A DNA stretch of 64,000 bases, from the NCBI GenBank assembly GCA_947034885.2, contig OX344755.2, positions 9,984,501 through 10,048,500 on the forward strand, read 5' to 3'. Of the stretch, positions 11,175-22,865 are shown piece by piece. The notes beneath the pieces were generated by a model. That model was not told where the DNA came from. It ran no database searches and worked only from the letters and a program-made list of their open reading frames with translations. This DNA comes from Thuidium tamariscinum (Eukaryota > Streptophyta > Bryopsida > Hypnales > Thuidiaceae). Each line of letters opens with the position of its first letter. Within the stretch, counting starts at the first letter, position 1. A program made the position numbers and the translations under genes.

Positions 11175-11468
11175 TTGTGTGCCATTGCCACAATCAAATC
11201 AAAGCAAAAGTTATTTTCTAATTTTTGAGTGTATAAAACTTTGAAATTCAATAACATTCTCATCCTAAGTCAAAGTGCCACAAAATAAAGTCCATGCACT
11301 TTTCCTCATTGAGAGCTTTTTGATAGTACCAAGATTTTGACCAAAATCAAAGTAAAAGTAATTTTTGAATTTTTGAAAACCAAAAATAATTTTAAACACC
11401 ATAGCTTTTCCAACATAGGTCAGAACGCCATGCATCAAAGCCCATGCACCCCTTCTGATGGTACCAAG
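11175..11468. repeat. Tandem pair of about 145-bp units
   Basis: Two related units (about 11175-11330 and 11331-11468) share AATCAAAG(C/T)AAAAGT and TAATTTTTGA. Both end with a CCATGCAC block and then a TACCAAG stretch. Confidence 0.55.
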
Positions 11469-11514
11469 CACACAACCGGGGGACGCATGGGCCGGGAGAT
11501 TTCAACGTGACAAA

Positions 11515-13795
11515 TAAAACAAAATAAAAGAATATACCATGTTAATTTAATATATAGATATGTATGAAATTTTTTATATTTATTTTCCAAAGATGAAGCT
11601 ATATGTCTTCATCACTTCATGAAATTTTTAGACTTTTTTGATGAAACTGATTTTTACAAGAATTTTTTTCTTAAAGTGAAGGAAAATCATATTAGATAGA
11701 GAATTATTTTGAAAAATCTGAAAATTACACCATGGGTATAAATTACAAGGACTAACGTCATGGTACAAATTCAAATCCATGGTATTCTATAATTAGAGTA
11801 TAGAAGACATCAAAAATATATTTGAAGGTCAAAATTGCAATAGAATATTCAATATTCCAATTTTTTTCAAAATTCCAATTCGAGTTGAAACTACAATAGA
11901 TGACCTTCACTTCATTAGTTAGGCTCAAAAAATATCATTTTTGTGAAGAAATTTCAGATTTAGAGCAAAGAGCCACAACTTCCCAAAATACATTGAAAAT
12001 AGCATATATTGGGATTGGTTTGTTTTACTAATTTCTTGTTCACTTGATAACAAACACTCACAAGACTATAGAGTGAATTAGGAACTCTTTATAATCCTTT
12101 GTGAAGGGTCAAGAACAAAAAATGGATGAAAAATTGCTTTCAATTTCCTTCCACACTATTGTAAAATCATCCAAACACCACAAAATGGCATTGTCAGCAT
12201 TAAAAGGTTAAGGGCAAATCTATAACCACTAGTTTCAAGCCTCGTTGTTCATTATTGAATTTGTTGCCATTTTGGAACTAGATATGTATGAAAAGTTTTA
12301 ATTTTTTTTCATAGATGAGAGTACTTGTTGTCTCTACTTCGCAAAAAAACTTAGAATTTTTGGAGGAAAATTGAATTTTATGGAGAATTGATTTTTGAGG
12401 AGAATTTTTGAAGTAAAGTGAAGAAAAATCATATCAAATAGAAAATTATCTCTAAAAATCTAAAAAATTCACGGTATGTATACATTACAGTCACAATCAT
12501 CATAGTGTAAACTCAATTTCTATGCCCCTCCTACAATTAGAATGTGTTGGACATTGAAAATATATCCAAAATTCAAACCACAATAAAATATTCAATATTA
12601 CAAATTTATACAAAATTCAAATTGGAGTAGAAACTAGAGTATAGGATCTTGATTTCATTAGTTTGGCTCAAATTCAAAAAATATAATTTTTTACTTACTT
12701 CTCAATTATTTGAACACCAACATTTGTTGGACTAAAAATTCGATTGGATACTCTTTGTAACTCAATATGAAAGGTCAACAAAAGAAAGTGGATGAAAGAA
12801 CTATTTATACTCTCTTTTTATAACCCTAGACTATCATCCAAATGTCACAAAGTGGCACTAGCGGCAATCCAAGGTTAACCTTTATAAGACATATCTATAA
12901 CATAAGAGGATTTTTCAGGGCTTCAGGAGACCGTTTCAGCCATGTTCCCCTGTCTGCGAATGCGTCAGATAAAAAAATAAAAAAATAAAAAAATAAAAAA
13001 ATAAAAATAAAATAAAATTTTTATATTAAAATATTATTAAATAAATTTTTTTTTAAATTTTAAAAATAATATTAAAATATTAATTAAATATGATTATTTG
13101 ATGTGGCAGCCTCTTGGCCACATCAGATCGCCTCAGTGGTAGCATTCAGAGAGTTCCCATGGCCTGATAACTCACGGTCTTCCGGAGTAGCTAAAAATCC
13201 TCTTATGCCACTGGTTTCAAGCCTAATTCCCCATCACTCAATTTGTTGCCATTTTAGAACTAGATATGTATGAGAAATTCTTTGTTTATTTTTCCACATA
13301 TGAAATTATATGTCTTCTACACTTTACAAAAAAATTTAGATTTTTTGTGAAGAATTGATTTTCTTAAGAATTTCTAAAGAAAAAGTGAAGAAAAAATCAC
13401 ATCAAATAAAAAATTATTTCAAAAAATCTGAAAATTTCACAATGGGTTTATATTACACTAACACTAGAACAGAGGACCTCGTCATTTTGTTATTTGGACT
13501 CAAATTCAAAAAATATCATTTTTGTAGAGAAATTTCAAATTTCAAGCAAAGAACAACAACTTCCCAAATACAAAAAATAGCATGTTTTGTGATTCATTTT
13601 TTTTTCTAACTTCCCATTCACATGAAGACAAACATTAGTAAGACTACAAAATAAACTAGGTACTCTTCATAACCCTCAATAATAGGTCAACAAGCAAAAA
13701 ATGGATTAAAAAACACTTTTAGTCTCTCTCTAGATCATCTTTTGGTCATTAAAAAACCACAAATTGACACTAGCAAGGTAAAGGGGTTAAGTAGC
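11515..13795. repeat. Three diverged tandem copies of a 0.6-0.7 kb AT-rich unit
   Basis: The units are roughly 11515-12205, 12206-12878 and 12879-13795 (the last containing the MITE at 12901-13207). Shared landmarks are ACTAGATATGTATGA, AGTGAAG(A/G)AAAATCA, ATCAAATA and a terminal GGTTAA stretch. No open frame spans a unit. The array looks old and non-coding. Confidence 0.75.
12901..13207. mobile_element. MITE, family F, in the third tandem unit
   Basis: Inverted ends are CATAAGAGGATTTTT and AAAAATCCTCTTATG. The interior is rich in AAATAAA. The second tandem unit has uninterrupted sequence at the matching point (near 12217), showing the insertion. No clear target duplication remains. Confidence 0.75.
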
Positions 13796-13799
13796 AATA

Positions 13800-14090
13800 A
13801 GTTATCATAAGACCCCTACAAAATGGCCACGGTGAACTAACCCCCTTGCTCAGTCACTCAAGAAAACATTGAAATATTTTATTTTCTATGGATGATAAAA
13901 TTCATATTTGCAATAAGAGGTCCTAAATTAGCTAGGAGAGGTATACTACTCTACTTGGTAAATTAATCAAGCACAAAATAGGGGGTTCTTATTTTTACTT
14001 CCACCCTTGGAATGACTTGGTATAATTGAGCAAAGAGGCAAGTTTACTTAGACCTAGAAAATGGACTACTATAGGTAATGCTTAAGAACT
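13800..14090. repeat. Family H repeat, copy 3
   Basis: It shares the ATATTTGCAATAAGAGG core, the AAATTAGCTAGGAG block and the AATAGGGGG tract with the copies at 27300 and 61632. Ends are not well defined. Confidence 0.5.
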
Positions 14091-14393
14091 AGGAGGCTTG
14101 AGAGCATTATAAGACAAAAGGCCAATTCTAAAAATTCATCTTAGGCATTCACATTATTACTTTTTTGAATTTAAGGGTGTGAAAAGAAGGGCTACATTAC
14201 GACACTTTTCTAACTATCCAATGAATGGTGACAAATTTGCCTTAAAAACTAGAGTTGACAATATGGGTTCACTGTTTCATCTTCTCTATCTTTTTCTAAG
14301 TTGTCTTTGATCAAGAGTCAGTAATTACTATCGATAAATGCTTAGGAGGATAGCATTACAAAAAAACTGAATCCTACACAAGGTTGTTAACTA

Positions 14394-14571
14394 CAGTTTG
14401 ATTTTCTACTATAGTGCAATTATAAGAAGAAAAAAAATTGAAAAAAGTTGAAAAAAAATGAGTTTTTAAAAAGTGCCAATCTATGGGGCATTGATGTGGT
14501 ACTACATTTTGTTTAAATAGTTTTTTTATTTTTTATTTTATTTTAATTGCACTACTATTGTAGTAGTTTCA
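14394..14571. repeat. Small foldback repeat
   Basis: A stretch near 14408-14426 (CTACTATAGTGCAATTA) pairs with its inverted form near 14544-14570. The loop is AT-rich. Target duplications are not clear. Confidence 0.4.
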
Positions 14572-14581
14572 TAGCCATCTA

Positions 14582-14854
14582 AGGTAGGTACACCCAAAAT
14601 GGCATCTAACCTTAAAGTGCCATCTACAATGTGCATACATTTCCAAAATCAGTCATGTACCTAGATTGTAGATATATAGCGCTTTTAGAAACAGACTTTG
14701 ATTGTTAATAACTTTTGCATACGGTATCCAAATCCTTTGTTCTTTGGTGCGTTGAAACATGCTTTCACTCACCATCAAGATGGTATAAAAATCTGAAGAG
14801 CGTAATAACAGGAACTAGGCACAGTAAGAATGGCACTTTTAGGTGTACCCACCT
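14582..14854 (+). mobile_element. MITE, family E (TA target), copy 1
   Basis: The ends are AGGTAGGTACACCCAAAA and, inverted, AGGTGGGTACACCTAAAA. TA flanks both sides (14580-14581 and 14855-14856). Length is 273 bp, equal to the two other copies at 26823-27095 and 47659-47931. The class is Tc1/mariner-like by its TA duplication. Confidence 0.85.
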
Positions 14855-14884
14855 TATAAGGTCCAAGTTTTTTGTAATGATAGG

Positions 14885-15560
14885 CTACTAAATACATCAT
14901 CAAATTCAACTTGTGGTGTGGTGGATATAACTAGGCAATAAATGGTGGGGTGAAAGTTCCAAACGCTTGCATATACAAATACATCAAATTTAAGGATGCA
15001 ATTGTAATGAGGTTGTATTGTTCAATTATATTGTTTTCGTTGTGTTATCTTGGTCAAAATTACATTGAAATCTATCAATTATTTGATTATGTTGATTTGG
15101 ATAAAAAAATTGTTAGATTCAATCATTCATCAAGAACATGAACTTTAAGAGGCATTGGGATATAGATAAGACAAAAGCAATTCAACAATAGAGTAAGAAT
15201 ATGAAGTAGGATTCACATTAGGAATTTAAAAAATATCACTTGATTGAATACCAAAGCTATAAAGACAACTCTTCACATTAGTCTAGCCCACAAGATGTTA
15301 ATCTAAAGAAAATAGAGCATTCAAAGCAATCAAAATAGTAGACTACATCAGGATGTTCCTTGCACAATTTATGAAGTATTAGATTTTGTACTCACAAAAA
15401 AAGGCAAGCATTTAAACTCATAATAATGAAGAAATGAAAAAGGGATCTAAGAAGAACCATTCAACAAATACCAATTTGTCTTTTGGAATTTTCATAGTGT
15501 ACCTAGACAAAATAGATAGAGGGGACATGAATGCAACCCTATCTAATAGTATGACTCATT
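14885..15560 (-). pseudogene. Decayed partial copy of the NHX antiporter gene
   Basis: Stretches here align collinearly with the NHX gene on the same strand. 14890-15015 matches the intron 13/exon 14 junction (35396-35520), including GTTCCAAAC. 15105-15180 matches intron 12 near 35955-36030. 15190-15560 matches exon 12, intron 11 and exon 11 (36055-36440). Introns are included, so it arose by DNA duplication and not from mRNA. The exon 13 equivalent is missing, and no frame stays open. It lies about 20 kb from the intact gene. Confidence 0.75.
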
Positions 15561-17270
15561 AAGTTCTTATAGATCAATCTCTAGCCACTTAAGAATAGAG
15601 TGGTCAATAGTTGTGTAAAAGGTTTCATATTTGGACGTATACATGCAATATTCTTTGTTAATTCCAATTATGTGAACATGGCATCAACTTTTCAACTTTT
15701 AACAACTTAATTTGGTTGTTTTCAAATAATGAATCATTTTTTATTGAGGAATTAGATAAGGTTAGTTGTTTAGTATGTTGTATTGTTTATAAGCATTTAG
15801 ACCATAAACATTTTATTTATATATCAATCCTAAGCAATACCTTATAAAAGCCACCAGAGTACCATTTGAAGAAGATGAAACTTCCTAAAGTCTTTTGATT
15901 TTATATAAGTTTGATTATTGTTCTTAAGTCCATCCTAAATGAGTTGGAAGAATCCTTGGCCTTCAAATGGTGAAGGACACAGTGAAGGATTATACCAAGT
16001 TTAGCTCCTACCAAGGTTGCAATCTTAATTAGTAAATTCAATTTGAAACTCCTTTTTTGCATTACAAGAATCCAACAGTTTAGTTGGGGCTAATTTTATG
16101 GAGGAAATTGGCCAATGAAAAATTGATATTGAAGTAAACAAATTAGAACATTTTTGTGATAGAAAAGATGCAACTTGTAACAAGTAGGAAAACCAGTCTA
16201 TTTTTATAGAAGGAAGAAACTAATTAGAAAAAGTCCAAAAAAATTCTAAACCCTAGCCCTAATGTGACTAACATTGGTCACTCTTTATTTTCAACCCTAA
16301 CATTTTTCCAATCCCTGTCAGTTTGGCAAAATATGAAGAAGTTGGTCTACAATAAGAAAAGTTATAAATATTAGACATTTTCAAGCTTTGTCATAAGCTA
16401 CAATAAATATTTCTATAACAAACAAAAATATTAGCTAGTCCACCATAGGTCAAAATATTCCAATGGTGCACATTTCAAACTTGGATATGTAGACAACTAG
16501 TATAGCTTTGCCTATGATGGGCTAGCTGACATTTTGCTTGGCATAGGTAGAATTACCTTATGGATTGATTAATTGAAATTTTGCCTTTTGCATGAAATGT
16601 ATTCTTTTTATTCTAATGTAGAATCTTTCCTTCTCTTTATTTTTATAATACCAAAAAAGTCCATCTGAGGTTTGAACCGCCAACTTTCATAACATTGTTA
16701 ATTAGGGACTCTTATTCCATGTCATAAGAGGGATAATTCCCTCCGAGATGTGTGGGATGAAATTTAGTTATAATCCTAAGCATCCAATTGGTTATATGGG
16801 TATAAATTTTATTCCATCTAATTGGTTGTTATTTAAATATGTTGAGTTGGGCCAATCTCTATCTTAGGAAAATTCAAAGTCTAGAGTGAAACATTTAAAA
16901 AAGATTGTCAACATCTCATGACCTACCATTAGAGGCTTGAATATGTAGAGGGAGCAAAAAGCCCCTCATCCCCATAAAAGGTAACAATGTTATGGTCAAT
17001 TTTTTTCCAGAAGCATTTAGAGCAAAATGAAGTCTGTGTACTTTAGCCCTAGAATGCCATTGCGGACACTAAGTGATTGATGGATGATAGAGAATTCTTG
17101 CATGTGACAAAAGTACAATTGTTCATTGACCCCAAAAATTTTGTGCAAAAAGATGAGTTCATGATCAATAGTTTGGTCTTTAATAAATACTTTTGAGAGT
17201 TTTTTGGTAGATGATTCACACAATTTCAAAAACCATGATTTCCATAGAGACTAGTCCATCCTTGTAGAAT
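15561..17270. other. AT-rich stretch, nothing recognised
   Basis: No gene, RNA gene or repeat ends were recognised. It may contain further decayed sequence beyond the NHX-derived segment, but I could not align it by eye. Confidence 0.4.
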
Positions 17271-17475
17271 TAACCCTTCAACGATGAATAGGTGACTGTG
17301 AAAATCATGAATTTTGATATTGTGAGAATTATTGGTTAAAAAAATCCAAAGCTCTCATTGAAAGTTAAAGCATTGTAGAAGATTTTCCCTTTCCACCCTA
17401 ATTCCAACAATGAATAGTTGCATTTATGTTATATACAAAAAGATTCTCTATCCTTCATCACTAGAAAATCGGACC
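17271..17475. repeat. Remnant of a TTAA element and a dispersed block
   Basis: TTAACCCTTCAACGATG at about 17270-17287 resembles the left end of the TTAA elements at 25756 and 61901. The block 17340-17475 is related to 27130-27245, sharing TTGTAGAAGAT and AATAGTTGCA. Confidence 0.5.
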
Positions 17476-17486
17476 TATGTATTGTA

Positions 17487-17873
17487 GGGAGAAACACCCA
17501 TTCCCATCCTTGTACCTTGTTGTGGACTATAGAGTCACTCAAATATGTCCCTAGAATGCAATTAATGTATTTGCCACATGTGTGATTGTAATTTTCTAAC
17601 ACGATTGAAGGACACATAAGAAAATCTGGTTGGCTGAGTGCTGATTTTCGCAGGGTTCAGTTTTGGGTGCACCTACTGCACACTTTCAGTGGTCTAGGGA
17701 GCCATCACTTCAAAAAAACATAGAAATTACATACAATGTCCGAAAATTCTATTTCTTTTTTTGAATATTCATGATTTTCACTCGCTAATACTTAAAAAAA
17801 CATCAGTTTAAGGAAAAGAATTTCCTCCAACTAGGCTGAATTCCTTATTGGGACGGTTTTCGGTGCTTCCACC
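17487..17873 (+). mobile_element. Family A repeat, copy A4 (complete)
   Basis: This 387-bp copy runs from GGGAGAAACACCCATTC to GGTGCTTCCACC and is flanked by GTA on both sides. It contains the sequence AATTAATGT, the uninterrupted form of the piggyBac target in copy A6. It also has the intact TA where family B entered copy A1. Confidence 0.85.
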
Positions 17874-18655
17874 GTACCAGCACTTCAAAATCCCGGCAGT
17901 GTACTGTACAGTGCATGTTCCCGTCTCCCCATTGGAGATGCCATCTTCCCCTCCACGATGTTCACGACGTGGGGCTTGCACATTATTGCGCCTCCTGAGA
18001 GAGAGCCTTGAAATCCATAACTGCCGAGTGTGAATGAGGGCCTTGAAATAAGTTATGCCGTCCCCGGGGCAGGCCGGCCAATGGGGCCGCCAGGGTGCCC
18101 AACAGCCCAAGTGTTAGGCCCCCACTGAGCGGTCCTTTCCGGTCCCCAGGATCATCCGAATCTAACTCGTGGCACGGACTGGCAGGCGCCCCGGATATCA
18201 GTTGACCAGTCCACTTGTCGCAAGGGAAGGACCACAGATGCTGCCCGCTCCCCAAGCTGCCCGAACTGCCCAAGCTCCTGGCTCTGCCCGGACTGCCCGA
18301 ACTGCCCGGCTCCTGGCTTCACTCAGGCCCGAAGCCGTTCCCCAAATAGCCGAGGTCGATGTGGCATTCCCCCATACAGTACAGGTCTGTTTGTCTGGAT
18401 TTGGGTGGGGGTGGGGAAAAGTAAAGAAAGAAAGAGTTCCCAAGAGGAATGTCCAACCAGGACTCCGGGCAGTCTGGGGGTGGGCCCCTGGAGTGAATGT
18501 GGGATTGGCCCAAAAGGGTGACCCTGCATGGGATAGTCGGTTCGACTTGAAGGGGAGGGAGGCAACCCATTTCCAACCACTTATTATTAAGCAATCAATC
18601 GAGCACATATATATATGGAGTGTGGGTACGTCGAGGGATAAAAATTCCCCCACGT
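17874..18655. repeat. GC-rich block, inverted relative of 9286-9683
   Basis: Around 18060-18400 the reverse complement matches the 9286-9683 core, including the CGGATATC/GGTCAACTGATATCC region and iterated GGGCAG units. Overlapping open frames on both strands reflect high GC content and show no known domain. Confidence 0.6.
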
Positions 18656-18656
18656 A

Positions 18657-19390
18657 AGGTAGAACCACCTATTCTCAACCAAGGACCGGTACCCAACATG
18701 TAGGATGCAGCTATTTCCGACCTACGCTAAGGAGAGATTTTTTACAGTCAGCGTTTGGAATGTGTTCTTTCCTCATTTTTGAAGGTCAGCGCTCGGAAGG
18801 TCATGACATGTGTCTCAAAGTTTGTCATAAAGTGTGTTGGAAGTACCGATGGGAAAAGTAGTCGTTTGAATGATCAAAACTAGAAAGAGCCTAGGCATTG
18901 GCTACAAGTTCAAAGCACTTTGGGGCTTCCGAAAATCATAGTAATTTCAATCTTGGAAATAAAATTATGAAAAATTTGCAATCTCTATATTTCCTATTTT
19001 TTGACACAAGGAAAATTTGCATAGCCTCATGTTCACTTCATGATCTACTCCAAAATTGCTTAAGTGATCAAGTATGGGTGGTTCTATCCTATACAAATGG
19101 ATTTGAAAACGATTGCGTATTTTTCAATTTCTCAAAACAAAGTTATCATGAATTTTGTAGTAGAAGATTGAGTTCAATCCTAATCAGGTCACATAGGTCT
19201 TTTATTTTCGATGAGGGGCTAGTTGCAATAATGAGAGATTTGTAGACAATCATAATGTGCTACAACTTTGTTGGGAACTACATAATAAATGATCACTATT
19301 CATCTTCAATTGCATGGAAAGTGAACACCCTCTATTACCAAACTAGGGCACTAGGGTAGTGATTAGGAATGGGTTGCCTCCTATTTATAG
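18657..19390 (-). repeat. Family I-related element, copy 2
   Basis: The left end AGGTAGAACCACCTAT follows TA at 18655-18656 and matches the end of the copy at 56978-57404. An interior block near 18940-18990 is the reverse complement of 57065-57125. The right end is degenerate. Confidence 0.55.
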
Positions 19391-20559
19391 GGTCTATGAT
19401 GAGTTAGTTGTTTTTAGAAGAGTGAATATTCATGGAGTTGTTTGAGTAGTGAGTAGAACACTAATATACTAAATGACTCTACTAATTTGGAATTAGGGAA
19501 AGGAAATTAAAAATACATATTTCATATATTGTAGTCATAAAAATTTCTCATGGGTTTCAAAACATGTGTCAAAGTTAGGTTTAACTAAGAATAATATAAA
19601 AAAAACATAACAACAAACTTCATCAAACTTTAGTTCTGGAGCTTCAAGGAATATGGTCTTGTATTTTTTCCAAACTCCAATTAATTGTCCGACATTGAGT
19701 GTGTGTATGAAAAGGGGGGGGGGGGAGAATCTATTTTTTCCAAAAAGAATTGCACATATTGAGTCCATGTCAATCAATAGATCTCAATTGTTTCTATGCA
19801 AAGCTACTAAGGTAACTACTTTCTAAAATCAAGACTATTGAAAAAAGGATTATTTATAACTACAAAATATGATTGCAGTGAGTTATAAAATCTCAAAATA
19901 TGACTACAATGAGTCATAAAGTCTCAAAATATGACCCACACCAAAATCATTGTAGATGATTCAAAACATGGCTTAGTCCACTTTTTACCAACAAGTCATA
20001 TTGGACATCATTCATATTAGCAATTGTATACATTAATTGGCAACAATGATAGTGTATGAGTATAAAGTGTTAGCATGTGAGCCTTGAATATATATAAGTA
20101 GATATCATGCAACCATTGAAGGTGTTTATAATATAAACACCTATAATATAGGTATTTATAGCAAATATGTATTATTATCATAGAAGGTTACTATAATACA
20201 AATACTTATATCATAGGTGTATAATCCTCTAGGTTCATGGGCCGTGTCATGGGTTCACACTTCTAAACTCACTTAATAACTTCCCTCTACCGGATGATAT
20301 AATTAGCCATTTTTTTTGCTAATGTGGTGTACAAGTTGACTATTCTTAGAGGCTTGACTTTCTCTTGAGCTGTCCAAGTAGGAAAAAAAACATATATGGC
20401 ATATGAATCTATTTAGTTACATTTTTGTTGATGTAGAATATGACTAAATAGAGTCGTTTTTTTGGCTGACGTGGCATATAATTTTGTGCAATCATATTTC
20501 TTAGTACTAATAAATATAATTCTTATTGGTCATATTTTTTATATTGTAGAAAACATTAG
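19391..20559. repeat. AT-rich region with short local repeats
   Basis: Units of about 27-30 bp containing AAAATATGA and AGTCATAAAGTCTC repeat at about 19857-19940. A short palindrome with TATAATATAAACACC sits near 20123-20145. No gene was recognised. Confidence 0.45.
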
Positions 20560-20845
20560 GAGAAATTTTGGGGAATAGAGGGTCATTTTAAGCCAGTTTT
20601 TCATCTTCTTCCCGTAGCAAGGAGGGAATGGCTAACTATTGCAAGCCCTCATATAATCAAAATAAATAAAATTTTAAATGGTCCTAAAATTGAAAAAAAG
20701 CTAGAAAAAATTCAAAATGTGACATGGCCATCTCTTGACGACATCAAATTTTAGCAATAGCACAGTTCTTAGAGTTTTCCATTGTGTGGGAACTCACAGT
20801 CTTCTGTAGAGTCAAATCTCCTCTAATGTGACTCGTTTGAGTCAT
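20560..20845. repeat. Degenerate family F relative
   Basis: The right end near 20815-20835 (AAATCTCCTCTAATG) and the adjoining GGGAACTCACAGTCTTC block resemble the right part of the family-F copy at 12901-13207. The left end is unclear. Confidence 0.4.
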
Positions 20846-21719
20846 TTTTTACTAATGTGGTAAATGACCCTTGCAAGTTGTATTTTTTGTTGATTTTTAA
20901 ATATGACTCATGCGAATCATGTTTTTGGATGATGCGGTAGTTCATATGGAAGTTTATGTAAATACTTTTATGATTGAATGTAGTTATATCTTCAAAAATT
21001 TAGAGTATCATTTATGGCATGATTGTATACATTATGTGATTACAAAAAGTCATATTTTGGCCAAGATATATTGTGAAATATTACTCAAACAAAAGATATT
21101 TTGTATAAGTTAGTTGAATTTTTTAGATTAATATGCATGATTTGTAAATGGAGTGAATGAGGTTTACAATAGCTTATGTCATAAACTACATTTATTCTTT
21201 CCATGCATTCTAAATAGATATGGCCCATTAGAATCATGCATCAACATGGTTTAGTAGCTAAGTAAAAAAGTCTATCTAATTAAAAGTAAGTCCATTTGAT
21301 TTTTGAGATGCACAAGAGTTAGTCATGTTAGAAAGTGAAATGCAAAAATGAACGTGTCTCTTCTCAATGACATTTACTAGTCCCTAATACAAAACACATC
21401 ACAAGCACTCTTTATAAATGTATATTCCTGCATGCCCATAGGACCTATACTCCTTACACAAATGTGTGGATTTTGCTTCTCTAATGTTGTAAAAAGCTTC
21501 TTATAACTTCATTCCAACCTTCGGTACCTACATGTACAATCAAGAAGGTTAATTTTTAGTGAATGAAAAATATAGCTAAACCTTCAAAAATTTAAGGCAA
21601 TACAAATTATGTAGTACAAGTTTAAGGTAAGAAAAAATCATATTCACTATATCTCTAAAAGTTGCAAATAAATAAGAAGAAAGAATAGCAGTGATGATAG
21701 AAGGACCAACTAGAAAAAA
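20846..21719. other. AT-rich spacer, nothing recognised
   Basis: No gene or repeat ends were recognised here. Confidence 0.4.
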
Positions 21720-22130
21720 GCGACAAGTGCTAAGTGCTAACAACAAGCAAGAGATAAAATGCAACAAGATACAACAAAAACAAGATTAAGCAAGAAATAA
21801 AATTTAAGATACAAAAAGAAATATAAGTTAAGATACAACAAAATGCAACAAATAGTAGAAAGCAAGAATTAAAATGCAACAAGAAGCATATGCTAGGATG
21901 CAACAAGATAAAAACTAGAAGAACTGAAGAAACAAGTAAAACTAAAAAAACAAGAAAAATTAGGAAACAAGAAGTAAAACTAAGAAGTAACAAGCAAAAA
22001 GTACTAGTAAAGAGCAAGAACTAAGAAGCAATAAGAAGTAAGAACTAAGAAGCAATAGGGATTAAGAAACTAAAAGAAGTAAGAGCTAAAAGGCAACAAG
22101 AAGCAAAACCTAAGATACAACAAGAAACAA
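21720..22130. repeat. Purine-rich degenerate minisatellite
   Basis: Iterated variants of AACAAGAA, AAATGCAACAAG and AACTAAGAAGCAA run for about 400 bp on the plus strand. The 95-codon open frame on the minus strand here is a by-product of this repetition. Confidence 0.75.
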
Positions 22131-22338
22131 TGAATAAGCAAAAAACAGTCAAACACTCTACTTTGAAGAAGTGACTATAAACAATGGCAACTATGGTTTT
22201 TAAACCCTAGTCATGTGACTTGATTCAACCATGGACATGACCTTCTTTAGTCATGTGACTTGATATAGGCATGTGATTGCCCAAATATGGCTACATTGTA
22301 CAGTGGGGTACCAATCAAAATGTCGTTTTCGAATTCGT

Positions 22339-22860
22339 AGTGAAAAAATTTCAGTACTACCAACTTTGAAAGCCTCCCAAGAGTTCAAAAATTGGTATTT
22401 TACCACGAAAATTTTACCAAAGAATTATCTTTAAGTTAATTATATGTATGCCAAATTTCAAGGCCAAAAGATTCATCAAAAAGAAGTTATCCAAAATCTA
22501 CCACCATTGGTAGTTGTGGAAATTTTTTCACTGCTACCAAGTTTGATAGCCTCCCAAAGATTGAATTTTTTTTTTTTTGCCATGAAATTTTTGTCATGAA
22601 ACAGTCTCTATATTTTTAATATGTATAAAAAATTTCAAGGTAATATTTTTTTTAAAGAAGATATTTGAAATCTCCCAATAGGTGTAGGTTTGAGAAAATT
22701 TTCACAATTTCCAACTTTGACACCCTTCCAAGGGCTGAAAAATTGGTTTCTTACCATGAATTTTTTTTTGTGAAGTCATCTCTATGTTGATAATATGTTC
22801 TCTAAATTTTAAGTTCAAATGAATTACCAAGAAAAAGATATACAATATCTCCCAACATGT
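22339..22860. repeat. Three tandem units of about 174 bp
   Basis: The units start near 22339, 22513 and 22687. Each has a CC(A/T)ACTTTGA- or CCAAGTTTGA-like motif, then CTTCCAAG or CTCCCAA(G/A), then a poly-T run and AAATTTCAAGG/AAATTTTAAG. They are diverged and non-coding. Confidence 0.7.
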
Positions 22861-22865
22861 GTATG

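Noticed and set aside
18169-18668. Overlapping open frames of 156-162 codons on both strands
   Set aside because: They lie in the GC-rich repeated block, overlap one another on opposite strands and show no domain. GC content alone explains them.
21730-22017. 95-codon hydrophobic minus-strand frame resembling a membrane protein
   Set aside because: It is the reverse reading of a purine-rich minisatellite, and its hydrophobicity follows from TTT/CTT-type codons.
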